Assembly (NCBI RefSeq): GCF_020966755.1
Contig: NZ_JAJKFT010000004.1
Location: forward strand, 930,001-994,000
DNA from: Blastopirellula sediminis
GTDB lineage: Bacteria; Planctomycetota; Planctomycetia; Pirellulales; Pirellulaceae
Length of the DNA: 64,000 bases
Direction of reading: 5' to 3'
Below, one piece after another: positions 51,972 to 60,877 of the stretch. Position 1 is the first letter of the stretch. Each line of letters opens with the position of its first letter. The notes under the pieces were generated by a model. That model was not told the origin of the DNA. It did no database searches and was given only the letters and a program-made list of their open reading frames with translations. Position numbers and translations under genes: made by a program.

Positions 51972-54473
51972 ATGTCGACTCCCACCTGTTATCGACGACG
52001 CCTGGCAACGAGTGCCTTGTTGTTGATTCTTGTCGTTCTGTACAGCCTGCCTGGCAGCGCTGCGGCGGAAGAGCCGGGGGCGCCAAGCGGCGAGGCGCTG
52101 AAGATCTTCGAGACGAAGATTCGCCCACTGCTGGTAGGGAAATGCGTCGAGTGCCACGGGGCCGATTCTGCGGAGTCCGATCTACGGCTTGATTCCTATT
52201 CCGGAATGTTGACAGGCGGAGCTTCGGGCCCGGCGGTTGTGCCGGGGAAGCTGGACGAAAGTCTGCTGCTGACGGCGATCAGTTACAAACATGAACTGCT
52301 GCAGATGCCGCCGGACGAAAAACTGTCCGACGACGAGATCAAGCTTTTGCAGCAATGGGTCGAAAAAGGGGCGCCGCATCCCGATAGCAACGCCGGCGGT
52401 TCGATCGCACCACGCCGCGGCGCGATCGACATGAAAGAGGCCCGGCAGTATTGGGCGTTCCAGCCGATCGTCCGCCCGGCTGTTCCGCAAGTTGATGGCC
52501 AACCGGCCAAGCCGAACCCGATCGACGCGTTCCTCTTTACCAATCTGCAGAAGGAAGGGCTGACTCCCAGCTCGCCAGCCGACAAGCGAACGCTATTACG
52601 CCGCGCGACGCTCGACTTGACCGGTTTGCCGCCGACGCCGGAAGAGATGGAAGCCTTTCTGGCTGATGAGACCCCTTCGGCATTTGAACATGTCGTCGAC
52701 CGGCTGCTCGCTTCCCCCCGCTATGGTGAACGTTGGGGACGGCATTGGCTCGACGTGGTGCGCTACGCCGACAGCAACGGGCTCGATGAGAACCAAGGGT
52801 TTGTCGACGCGTGGCGTTATCGCAACTACGTGATCGATTCGTTCAACGCTGACAAGCCGTTTGATCGCTTCGCCGCCGAGCAAGTCGCCGGCGATCTGAT
52901 CGAGCTAGAAGAACACAAGGGAGAAAAGCAGGGAGACTATTCGTCGGTGATTGCGACCGGCTTTCTGACGCTGGGACCGAAGGTTCTGGCCGAGAAGGAC
53001 GAGGTCAAAATGGAGATGGATATCATCGACGAGCAGATCGACACCTTCGGCCAGGCGTTTCTCGGCATGACGATCGCCTGTGCTCGCTGCCACGATCACA
53101 AGTTCGACCCGATCTCGACCGCCGACTATTACGCGTTGGCGGGGATCTTCAAAAGCACGAAGTCGATGCAGTCGTACAAGGTGATCGCCAAGTACAACGA
53201 GGCGACGCTCGCGACCGAAGCCGAAATCAAACGAAAGGCGGAGCTTGACGCCGAGAAAGCGACGAAGCAGAAAGAGCTCGACGCACTCGTAAAGTCGGCC
53301 AATGCCGAGTTGCTGAAGTCGATGGGCGTCGCCGCTGACGCGAAGGTTCCGGACGACGCCGAGCAAAAGTATCCGGAAGAAACGAAAACGAAGCTCGCCG
53401 GGTTGCGTGCAGAGATCGCAAAGCTGACCGCCGACGCGACCGAGTTGCCGACCGCGATGGCGGTCACGGAAGGAACGCCGGCCGATACGCGGATTCATGT
53501 CCGCGGCAGCCACTTGATGCTGGGACGTGCGGTCAAACGGGGCGTGCCGGAAGTGATGAATCTCTCGGACTCGCTGACGATCGCCGAGACCGAAAGCGGC
53601 CGTAAACAATTGGCCAGTTGGCTGACGAGCCCGCAGAATCCGCTCACCGCGCGGGTCTTGGCGAATCGCGTCTGGGGTTGGCATTTCGGCGAGGCGCTGG
53701 CGCCGTCGACCGACAACTTCGGCAAGCTAGGTGAAGCGCCGACGCAGCCGGAACTGCTTGATTGGCTCGCGGCCGAATTGATCGAAAACGGCTGGTCTCT
53801 CAAGAAACTGCACAAACGCATCATGCTGAGCGACGCCTATCAGTTCAGCAGCCAGTCGATTGCGGCGAATGAAAAGGTCGATCCCGAAAACCATGCCCAT
53901 TGGCGGGCCAACGTGCAGCGAATGGACGCCGAGTCGCTCCGCGATTCTCTTTTGGCGGTGAGCGGTCAGCTTGACCCGAGTCGCGGCGAGAAGGTCATCG
54001 AGCTGGCGAAGTGGACGCTCGTTTTCGATCATACCTCGAAAGATGCGACCAGCTACGATACCAATCGCCGCTCGATCTATCTGCCGGTGATTCGCAATAA
54101 CCTGTATGACGGCTTCTCGCTGTTCGACTTTGCGACCGCCGACGTGACGACCGGTAGCCGGGGAACTTCGACCGTGGCGCCGCAGGCACTGTACGCGATG
54201 AATAGCCCGATGTTTATTTCCGCTTCCGAAACGCTCGCAAAGCGGTTGATCGAAGAGTTTCCGAGTAACGTTGAGGCCCGCGTGCCGCGGTTGTACGAGA
54301 TTGCACTAGGACGTTCGCCGGAGACGCACGAGACGACGCGTCTGCTCGACTATGCGACGCGGCTGCAGCCGCTGTTGACTGGGAAAGCGGAGATCGAGAA
54401 TCCGGAGCTGGTCGTTTGGGCGGCGATTTGCCAAAGCGTCCTGGCGTCGAACGAGTTCGCATACGTGGAGTAA
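51972..54473 (+). CDS. PSCyt1 / DUF1549 / DUF1553 (PSD1) planctomycete cytochrome-type protein (module 2)
   Basis: 833 residues with signal peptide (RRRLATSALLLILVVLYSL). PSCyt1 has CVECH with the SDLRLDSYSGMLTGGASGP box. DUF1549 (about 175-390) carries YGERWGRHWLDVVRYADSNG and CARCHDHKFDPI. An alpha-helical, Lys/Glu/Ala-rich insert of about 70 residues near 410-480 (IKRKAELDAEKATKQKE) looks like a coiled coil. DUF1553 follows with NPLTARVLANRVWGWHFG and DRRSIYLPVIRNN-like text (NRRSIYLPVIRNNLYD). Shorter than module 1 because the discoidin-like insert is absent. First gene of a six-gene operon. Confidence 0.93.
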   Translation: MSTPTCYRRRLATSALLLILVVLYSLPGSAAAEEPGAPSGEALKIFETKIRPLLVGKCVECHGADSAESDLRLDSYSGMLTGGASGPAVVPGKLDESLLLTAISYKHELLQMPPDEKLSDDEIKLLQQWVEKGAPHPDSNAGGSIAPRRGAIDMKEARQYWAFQPIVRPAVPQVDGQPAKPNPIDAFLFTNLQKEGLTPSSPADKRTLLRRATLDLTGLPPTPEEMEAFLADETPSAFEHVVDRLLASPRYGERWGRHWLDVVRYADSNGLDENQGFVDAWRYRNYVIDSFNADKPFDRFAAEQVAGDLIELEEHKGEKQGDYSSVIATGFLTLGPKVLAEKDEVKMEMDIIDEQIDTFGQAFLGMTIACARCHDHKFDPISTADYYALAGIFKSTKSMQSYKVIAKYNEATLATEAEIKRKAELDAEKATKQKELDALVKSANAELLKSMGVAADAKVPDDAEQKYPEETKTKLAGLRAEIAKLTADATELPTAMAVTEGTPADTRIHVRGSHLMLGRAVKRGVPEVMNLSDSLTIAETESGRKQLASWLTSPQNPLTARVLANRVWGWHFGEALAPSTDNFGKLGEAPTQPELLDWLAAELIENGWSLKKLHKRIMLSDAYQFSSQSIAANEKVDPENHAHWRANVQRMDAESLRDSLLAVSGQLDPSRGEKVIELAKWTLVFDHTSKDATSYDTNRRSIYLPVIRNNLYDGFSLFDFATADVTTGSRGTSTVAPQALYAMNSPMFISASETLAKRLIEEFPSNVEARVPRLYEIALGRSPETHETTRLLDYATRLQPLLTGKAEIENPELVVWAAICQSVLASNEFAYVE

Positions 54474-55888
54474 TGATGCACGACCAAGGATCGCACAACT
54501 CGCTCAGTCGCCGCCAACTGCTCCGCCGATCGGCCGTTGGTTTCGGCTATCTCGCGCTGCAGTCGATGCTGCAAGGTCCAGCCGCCGCGTTTGCGGATGC
54601 GGCGCCGGCTCATTTTCCGGCGCGGGCCAAGCGGGTGATCTTCCTCTTTATGAAGGGAGGTCCGTCGCACGTCGATACGTTCGACTACAAGCCGAAACTA
54701 CAGAAAGATGACGGCAAGCCGCTGCCGTTTGAAAAGCCGCGGGTGCAGTTCGCCCCGACCGGCAACTTGCTCGGCTCTCCCTGGAAGTTTCAGCAGTATG
54801 GCGAGAGCGGCATCCATGTCAGCGAGCTGTTTCCGAACGTCGCGAAGCATGTCGATGATATTTGCTTCCTGAATTCGGTCCACGGCACGAATCCGTCGCA
54901 CGGGGGCGCACTACTGAAGCTGCACACCGGCAGCGACAACTTCATTCGGCCGAGCATGGGGTCGTGGGTTACCTACGGACTGGGGACAGAAAACGCGAAT
55001 CTGCCGGCGTTCGTCACGATTTGCCCGACGTTCGCCCACGGCGGCGCCAAGAACTGGGACTCCGCCTTTTTGCCGGCCCGGTTCCAAGGAGTTCCGCTCG
55101 GCGTCGCTTCGCAGCCTTCGACCAAGGCCCAGGTCAAATACATCGCGAATCCTCGCTACAGTTCCGAGGTGCAGCGGCTGCAACTCGATCTGATGCAGGC
55201 AATGAACGAGGATCACCTGAAGACGTCAGGGCCGGAGGCTTCGCTCGAAGCGCGGATCCAGTCGTTCGAGCTGGCCTACCAGATGCAGACCGAAATGCCG
55301 CAGGCGCAGGATCTGAGCGAAGAGACCGCCGCGACCCTCGAGATGTACGGGCTCAACGATGCAGTGACCGAAGACTTCGGTCGGCAATGTCTGCTCGCTC
55401 GCCGGTTCGCCGAACGGGGCGTTCGCTTCATCCAGGTAACCCACAGCGACACGAAAGTGCAGTGGGATCAGCATGGCGACTTGAAAGCGGGACACACCAA
55501 GAACTCCGCCGAGGTCGACAAGCCGATCGCTGCGCTGCTGACCGACCTGAAACAACGGGGCTTGCTCGACGACACGTTGGTGTTGTGGGGGGGCGAGTTC
55601 GGACGGACGCCGACTTGCCAAGGCGCCGGCAACGACGGCCGCGACCACAACCCGGAAGGGTTCACCATGTGGATGGCTGGGGCTGGCGTCAAAGGTGGCT
55701 ATCAATATGGCGCCACCGACGAGTACGGCTACTACGCCCTGGAAAACAAGATGCATGTCCATGACCTGCACGCGACGCTGCTCCACTTGCTGGGGATGAA
55801 TCACGAGCAACTCACCTATCGCCACGCAGGCCGAGACTTCCGGCTGACCGACGTGCATGGCGTCGTTCATCACGGCATATTGGCTTAG
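54473..55888 (+). CDS. DUF1501 family protein with Tat signal (module 2)
   Basis: 471 residues; ATG 54473 overlaps the PSD1 stop by one base. Twin-arginine signal LSRRQLLRRSAVGFGYLAL. Catalytic-domain hallmarks: VIFLFMKGGPSHVDTFDYKP near 60-80, DFGRQCLLARRFAERGVRFIQV near 300 and LVLWGGEFGRTPTCQGAG then DGRDHNPEG near 385-405. Relationship to module 1 is close, but this pair belongs to a longer operon with cytoplasmic enzymes and a transporter. Confidence 0.93.
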   Translation: MMHDQGSHNSLSRRQLLRRSAVGFGYLALQSMLQGPAAAFADAAPAHFPARAKRVIFLFMKGGPSHVDTFDYKPKLQKDDGKPLPFEKPRVQFAPTGNLLGSPWKFQQYGESGIHVSELFPNVAKHVDDICFLNSVHGTNPSHGGALLKLHTGSDNFIRPSMGSWVTYGLGTENANLPAFVTICPTFAHGGAKNWDSAFLPARFQGVPLGVASQPSTKAQVKYIANPRYSSEVQRLQLDLMQAMNEDHLKTSGPEASLEARIQSFELAYQMQTEMPQAQDLSEETAATLEMYGLNDAVTEDFGRQCLLARRFAERGVRFIQVTHSDTKVQWDQHGDLKAGHTKNSAEVDKPIAALLTDLKQRGLLDDTLVLWGGEFGRTPTCQGAGNDGRDHNPEGFTMWMAGAGVKGGYQYGATDEYGYYALENKMHVHDLHATLLHLLGMNHEQLTYRHAGRDFRLTDVHGVVHHGILA

Positions 55889-55928
55889 CATAAAACGACC
55901 AGACTTTCCCCTCTCCCAAAGCTCCGAC

Positions 55929-57101
55929 ATGACTGCTACTGTTTCGATCAACGCGATTTCCAACGCCCAGCACTGGGAAGGAAAATCGTATCTGAATACG
56001 GCGGCCGAAGGGTTGCCGCTGCTATCGGCGGTCGACGCCGTGCAGGAGTATCTGTTCGACAAAACGCACGGCGAACCGGGACGCGTCCAGTTTTGGCATC
56101 GCTACGAGCGAGCGAAAGAACTGGCCGGCGAACTCTTCTCGGTCGACGCCGATCAAATCGCCCTGATTAGCAGCACCACCGAAGCGCTGAACACGATCGC
56201 CAACTCGATCGACTGGCGGCCGGGGGACGAAGTCGTCTTCACGTCGAGCGAGTTCCCGTCGAACATCTTCCCGTGGGTCACGCTGCAAAAGCGCGGCGTT
56301 AAATTGCGAATTGTTCATCCTGGCGCCGACGGCGTTTCGGTCGATGAATTGCTGGAGCAGATCAACGAGCGGACCCGACTGGTGACCGTCAGTCAGGTGA
56401 GTTACGCGACCGGTCAGCGAATTGACCCGGCGCCGATTTGGCGGCGGGTGAAAGACACGGAGACGCTGCTGTGCGTCGATGCGACTCAGGCGGCCGCCCG
56501 GGTTCCGATTGACGGCCAGATGGCTGACTTCACGGTCGCCAGCGCGTTCAAGTGGATGAACTCGATCCATGGCGCCGCAGTGATGTCGGTAAGTCGTCGC
56601 GTGCTCGCTCAAGATGTGGTCGGCCCGGCCGGTTGGCTCTCGACCGAGAACTGCTTTGCGGACGATCGCCTCGAAGCGTTTCATCCCCGCGGTGACGCGC
56701 AGCGGTTCCAAGCCGGCATGCCGAACTTCGACTCGATCTATTCGCTAGCGGCGGCTCTGGAGTTTCATACGCCCGATGCTGTTGCGGCTCGGGCGAAAAC
56801 GATGGCGCCACTGGTCAGTTCGCTCCGGGCGAGCCTGGTCGAGATGGGACTTACGCCGCTGGTTCCCGAAAGCGAAGCGAGCCAGGCGGGGATCGTGCCG
56901 TTCGCCTACAACGGGTCGGCCGAAATGAAAAAACAACTCGCTGAGCGGGGGATTTTCGTCCAAGGGGACGATCGCCGGATCCGCGCGGCGCTTCATTGGT
57001 ACAACACGGAAGAAGACGTGCAGCGTTACTTAGGGGCGCTGCGTGAATTGATCGATGAGTCGCAACTGCCGACGGCGCCGCTGGCCGGCAGTCGCCGTTG
57101 A
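55929..57101 (+). CDS. Class V aminotransferase / cysteine-desulfurase-like PLP enzyme
   Basis: 390 residues from ATG 55929. Typical class V order: SYLNTAAEGLPLL, LISSTTEALNTIANSI near 80, VVFTSSEFPSNIFPW, TVSQVSYATGQRIDP, LLCVDATQAAARVPID near 190 and the PLP lysine in VASAFKWMNSIHGAAV near 212. No active-site cysteine loop of a true IscS desulfurase is evident. Relatives include isopenicillin-N epimerase-like and kynureninase-like enzymes. It is cytoplasmic, third gene of the LysR-linked operon, 40 bp after DUF1501. Confidence 0.85.
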   Translation: MTATVSINAISNAQHWEGKSYLNTAAEGLPLLSAVDAVQEYLFDKTHGEPGRVQFWHRYERAKELAGELFSVDADQIALISSTTEALNTIANSIDWRPGDEVVFTSSEFPSNIFPWVTLQKRGVKLRIVHPGADGVSVDELLEQINERTRLVTVSQVSYATGQRIDPAPIWRRVKDTETLLCVDATQAAARVPIDGQMADFTVASAFKWMNSIHGAAVMSVSRRVLAQDVVGPAGWLSTENCFADDRLEAFHPRGDAQRFQAGMPNFDSIYSLAAALEFHTPDAVAARAKTMAPLVSSLRASLVEMGLTPLVPESEASQAGIVPFAYNGSAEMKKQLAERGIFVQGDDRRIRAALHWYNTEEDVQRYLGALRELIDESQLPTAPLAGSRR

Positions 57102-57187
57102 TCGAAGGCGGTTGAGCGAGAAGAACAGCGACCCAGCGGGTTGCGCACGGTGAGAATTGAAAGATACCCCGTAGAGGACGAACTGCA

Positions 57188-58438
57188 GTGAAAGTGGAAC
57201 TCCGAAAAAAGCCCAAGTTTGTGGGCGCCGAATTCTTCAGCGACGCCGACCCGCTTGAGATCTTGCAGCAGTTGATTGCGATTCCGAGCGTCAATCCGTG
57301 CGGCGGCGAGGCGGCTGGTCCCATCTTCTATGAGCATGGGATGACGCGCTGGCTGATTCAGTTCTTTACGCAGCTGGGGACCCCGTACGAAGTGCAGGAA
57401 GTGGCCGACGGCCGCTGCAATGTGATCGCCCGGTTGGACTTTGATCCTGACGCGCCGACGATCATGCTCGAAGCGCATCAAGATACCGTGCCGGTTGACG
57501 GCATGACGATCGCCCCGTTTGTGCCGGAGCTGAAAGAAGGACGGCTCTATGGCCGCGGCGCCTGCGACGTAAAGGGGGGCATGGCGGCGATGTTGGCGGC
57601 GTTCGCGCGGCTCGCGACGGAACGCCCCGCTGGCTGCGCCAACGTCATCATGGCTTGCACGTGCGACGAAGAGTTCTCGGCGACCGGGGCTCGCCACTTA
57701 GGGCGAAGCTGGCATAGCGCCGAACCGGCCGATTCGTTTTTGACCGGTCCCCCTGATTTTTGCGTCGTCGCCGAACCGACCGACTTGAACGTGATCGTCG
57801 CGCACCGCGGCGTCGTTCGCTGGAAGCTGCAAACGTTGGGGTTGGCTTGTCACAGTTCGCGTCCGCACGAAGGCCGCAGTGCGATTTACGCGATGGCCGA
57901 AGTGATTCAGGCGTTGCAAAAATATGCGGCCGAATTGCCGCAGCGCGTCGGCGTCCATCCGCTTTGCGGCGCTCCGACGTTGAGCATTGGCAAAATCGTC
58001 GGCGGGACCAGCGTGAATATCGTGCCGCACGAATGTGAAATCGAGATCGATCGGCGGACCAGTCCCGGCGAGCGAACCGATCATGTGCTCGAAGAGCTGG
58101 AAGCGTATCTGCGACAGGAGACGAACGTTGAGTTCGTGATGCTGCCCCCGTGGATCGAAGCCGATTCGCTGGCTGATGACCAAGATCCGCGGTGGGTCGA
58201 TCGGTTGCTGCAGCAGATCGAAGCGGTCTCGGGACCGCGAGAAAAGGTGGGAGCGTGGTACTGCACCGACGCGAGCAGCTTCGCCGCAGCCGGCGCTCCG
58301 TCGGTCGTCTACGGACCAGGTTCGATCGCCCAGGCGCACACCGCCGACGAATGGATCGAGGTCGAACAACTTCGCCAGGCGTGCGAGACCTACTATCAGT
58401 TTTGCACGAGTCCGGTCGTGACCGAAATCCCGGCTTAA
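57188..58438 (+). CDS. M20-family (ArgE/DapE-like) metallo-amidohydrolase
   Basis: 416 residues from GTG 57188. Metal-binding motifs are all present: His in LEAHQDTVP, Asp in GRGACDVKGG, the catalytic CDEEFSATG, Glu in VVAEPTDLN and His in AQAHTADEW near the C-terminus. The dimerisation domain has GLACHSSRPHEGRSAIYAM. The family removes acyl groups from amino-acid amides (N-acetylornithine, succinyl-diaminopimelate) and other carboxamides. Arginine synthesis is unlikely in this context; it probably hydrolyses an imported amide. Confidence 0.88.
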   Translation: MKVELRKKPKFVGAEFFSDADPLEILQQLIAIPSVNPCGGEAAGPIFYEHGMTRWLIQFFTQLGTPYEVQEVADGRCNVIARLDFDPDAPTIMLEAHQDTVPVDGMTIAPFVPELKEGRLYGRGACDVKGGMAAMLAAFARLATERPAGCANVIMACTCDEEFSATGARHLGRSWHSAEPADSFLTGPPDFCVVAEPTDLNVIVAHRGVVRWKLQTLGLACHSSRPHEGRSAIYAMAEVIQALQKYAAELPQRVGVHPLCGAPTLSIGKIVGGTSVNIVPHECEIEIDRRTSPGERTDHVLEELEAYLRQETNVEFVMLPPWIEADSLADDQDPRWVDRLLQQIEAVSGPREKVGAWYCTDASSFAAAGAPSVVYGPGSIAQAHTADEWIEVEQLRQACETYYQFCTSPVVTEIPA

Positions 58439-58470
58439 ACTTTTTCGCCCGCCGGCGTCAGGAAGAATAC

Positions 58471-59724
58471 GTGACCACGAAATCGGCCAGTTCGCTTACG
58501 CTGCTCGTCTTGATGGTGTTGGCCATCGGCATCAACTACATCGACCGCGGCAGCTTGTCGATCGTCAAGACCGACGTGGCAGGCGAGTTTGAACTCGACG
58601 CCGCGCAGATGGGGCTCTTGTTCTCGGCGTTCTTTTGGAGCTACGCCCTGTCGCAAGTTGCGACCGGGTGGCTGGTCGATCGGTTCGACGTGAAATGGCT
58701 TTACGCCGGGGGCTTCTTGGTTTGGTCATTGGCGACCGTCTCGATGGCCTTCGCCAGCAGCTTTACCATCTTCCTGCTGTTGCGTCTGGTACTTGGCCTC
58801 GGCGAAAGCATCGCCTATCCAGCGACGTCGCGGATGATTGTGATGAACTTTCCAGAGCGGCGCCGCGGGCTCGCGAACGCGCTGATTGATGCGGCGACGA
58901 AGCTGGGGCCGATGTTGGCGCTGCTGTTGGGCGGGCTGTTGGTCGCCAGCAATGGTTGGCGTTCGCTGTTTATCGTGGTTGGTATCGGCGGGATGCTCTG
59001 GTTGCCGGCATGGCTCTGGCTCGTTCCGTCGCAAGAGAAGCCTGCCGAGGGGACCAAGTCGTCGATTCCAAAAGTACCGTACGTCGCGCTGTTCACACGT
59101 CAGGAAGTGTGGGGAACGTCGCTCGGCTTCTTCTGTCTCGGTTACACGTGGGCCTTTTTGCTCTCGTGGTTGCCGGCCTACTTGGAAGAGTCGCGCGGCT
59201 TTACCAAAGAATCGATGGCGCTGTTCGGCAGTTTGCCTTTTGCGGCGATGGCGGTCACCGCGATTTGCGGCGGTTGGCTCGCGGATCGTTGGATTCATTC
59301 GGGCGCCACGCCGACGACGGCTCGCAAGTCGTTCCTGATCGGCGGGCTCGTGTTGTGCTCGGCGTTCATGTTTGCCGCGGTGCTGGCGCAAGACGTAAGC
59401 GTCTGCATCGCACTCCTTTGTTTGGCGTGTGCGTCGCTGGGGCTTTACACGTCGAACGTCTGGGCGGTTACGCAGACGCTGGCCGGGCCAAACGCCGCTG
59501 GATCATGGACCGGACTGCAGAACGCGATCGGCAACATCGGAGGCGCCATTTCACCGGCGCTGACCGGTTGGCTCGTCAAAGAAACGGGAAGTTATTATTC
59601 GGCATTCGCCGCCGCTTCGTTTATCCTGGTGATCGGCGTCTTCGCCTACATTGCGCTGGTGCGACAGGTCGAGCCGCTCGACTGGGAACTGGAAAAACAA
59701 GAACTACAAGGTGCACTACGATGA
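58471..59724 (+). CDS. MFS transporter, anion:cation symporter (ACS)-like
   Basis: 417 residues from GTG 58471 with AGGAAG upstream; a longer open frame overlaps the previous gene but is not homologous. Twelve hydrophobic segments, starting LVLMVLAIGINYIDRGSLSI (the NYxDR signature of ACS transporters such as GudP and ExuT), then LSQVATGWLVDRF, GLGESIAYPATSRMI and SWTGLQNAIGNIGGAISP. ACS members take up sugar acids and other organic anions. It likely imports the substrate of this operon. Its stop overlaps the next start by 4 bp. Confidence 0.9.
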   Translation: MTTKSASSLTLLVLMVLAIGINYIDRGSLSIVKTDVAGEFELDAAQMGLLFSAFFWSYALSQVATGWLVDRFDVKWLYAGGFLVWSLATVSMAFASSFTIFLLLRLVLGLGESIAYPATSRMIVMNFPERRRGLANALIDAATKLGPMLALLLGGLLVASNGWRSLFIVVGIGGMLWLPAWLWLVPSQEKPAEGTKSSIPKVPYVALFTRQEVWGTSLGFFCLGYTWAFLLSWLPAYLEESRGFTKESMALFGSLPFAAMAVTAICGGWLADRWIHSGATPTTARKSFLIGGLVLCSAFMFAAVLAQDVSVCIALLCLACASLGLYTSNVWAVTQTLAGPNAAGSWTGLQNAIGNIGGAISPALTGWLVKETGSYYSAFAAASFILVIGVFAYIALVRQVEPLDWELEKQELQGALR

Positions 59725-60662
59725 GCCAATCTTCTGGTCAGCCGCTCCTCTCGCGTCGACATCTTCTGCAAGCAGGCGCCGCCGTCGCGGCCAGCGCCTC
59801 GCTCGGTCTGGCGAAGGAAGAGAAGAAGCCGGGCTACATCGACGCCCACGTTCATATCTGGACGCCTGATACGAGCGCCTATCCGCTCGGCAAGCATTAC
59901 GACAAGTCGGCGATGAAGCCGGCCAGCTTTACGCCGGACGAATTGTTCGCTTATAGCCGTCCGGAAGGAGTGGATCGGATCGTCTTGATCCAGATGAGCT
60001 TTTACGAGACCGACAACAAATACATGCTCGACGCGATCGAAAAGTACCCCGACACCTTCCGCGGCGTCGCGATCATCGATCACGAGGCGCCCGGCGTGCT
60101 GGAAACGATGCGCGGCCTGAAAGAGCAGGGGGTCAACGGCTATAGACTGTATGCCGACGCCAAGTCGACCGCCTCTTGGGTCGATTCGCCCGAAATGGCG
60201 ACGATGTGGAAAGGCGCCGCCGAAACCGGCCAGGCGATCTGCTTGCTCTCGAATCCCGACGCGCTCCCGTCGATCGAAAAGCTGTGCAAAAAGTTCCCCG
60301 AGACGACGGTCGTGATCGATCACTTCTCGCGGATCGGCGTCAGCGGCACGATTCAGGGAAGCGATCTCGATAACCTCTGCAAACTGGCGACCTTCCCCAA
60401 GACGCATGTGAAGACGTCGGCCTTCTACGCGCTCGGCAAAAAGAAGCCGCCGTATCTCGACCTGGGACCGATGATTCGCCGCCTCCGCGATACGTTTGGC
60501 GCCGATCGACTGATGTGGGCGAGCGACTGCCCCTACCAGGTCGAAAAGGGAAACACCTACGCCGCATCGATCGCGCTGATCCGCGACAAACTCGACTTCC
60601 TTACGGACGTCGATAAAGAATGGATGCTCCGCAAGACGGCGGAGAAGGTTCTCTGGAGCTAG
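59721..60662 (+). CDS. Tat-exported amidohydrolase-2 family hydrolase
   Basis: 313 residues from ATG 59721, overlapping the MFS stop (ATGA). Tat-type signal LLSRRHLLQAGAAVAASAS. TIM-barrel metal ligands: H-x-H in YIDAHVHIWTPD near 40, His in FRGVAIIDHEAPG, His in VVIDHFSRIG near 200 and Asp in WASDCPYQVE near 270. Amidohydrolase_2 members include lactonases and decarboxylases acting on ring compounds. Being exported, it may open a lactone or ring outside the membrane before uptake by the MFS transporter. Last gene of the operon. Confidence 0.88.
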   Translation: MSQSSGQPLLSRRHLLQAGAAVAASASLGLAKEEKKPGYIDAHVHIWTPDTSAYPLGKHYDKSAMKPASFTPDELFAYSRPEGVDRIVLIQMSFYETDNKYMLDAIEKYPDTFRGVAIIDHEAPGVLETMRGLKEQGVNGYRLYADAKSTASWVDSPEMATMWKGAAETGQAICLLSNPDALPSIEKLCKKFPETTVVIDHFSRIGVSGTIQGSDLDNLCKLATFPKTHVKTSAFYALGKKKPPYLDLGPMIRRLRDTFGADRLMWASDCPYQVEKGNTYAASIALIRDKLDFLTDVDKEWMLRKTAEKVLWS

Positions 60663-60735
60663 GCGAGAATAATAGCCCGAAGCGCCAGCGAGGGAAATGC
60701 GGTCGCAATCAAGCCGTTTGAGCCAGCGCAGCTCA

Positions 60736-60869
60736 ACACTAACCCGAGGCGCGAGCCGAGGGAATGTGCACGCAAGCAAACGCAAGATGTCGAAGCGCAA
60801 AATTAGAGCGATTCGACATTGCACTTTTCATCCGAGCGCATTCCCTCGGCTCGCGCCTCGGGTTAGTGT
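60736..60869. repeat. Perfect 31-bp inverted repeat with CCCGAGGCGCGAGCCGAGGG core
   Basis: Arm 60736-60766 is exactly complementary to 60839-60869, spacer 72 bp. A third, diverged copy (TAGCCCGAAGCGCCAGCGAG) is at 60674-60693. It separates two convergent operons. This CCGAGGGA/TCCCTCGG family is a recurrent intergenic element of planctomycete genomes; it may act in termination. Confidence 0.8.
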
Positions 60870-60877
60870 AACTATCG

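Noticed and set aside
58192-58470. N-terminal extension of the MFS transporter
   Set aside because: Overlaps the M20 gene in another frame and is Arg-rich; GTG 58471 has a good ribosome-binding site and starts the first membrane helix context.
58956-59720. Long N-terminal extension of the amidohydrolase
   Set aside because: Reads through the MFS gene in a wrong frame; the Tat signal begins at ATG 59721.
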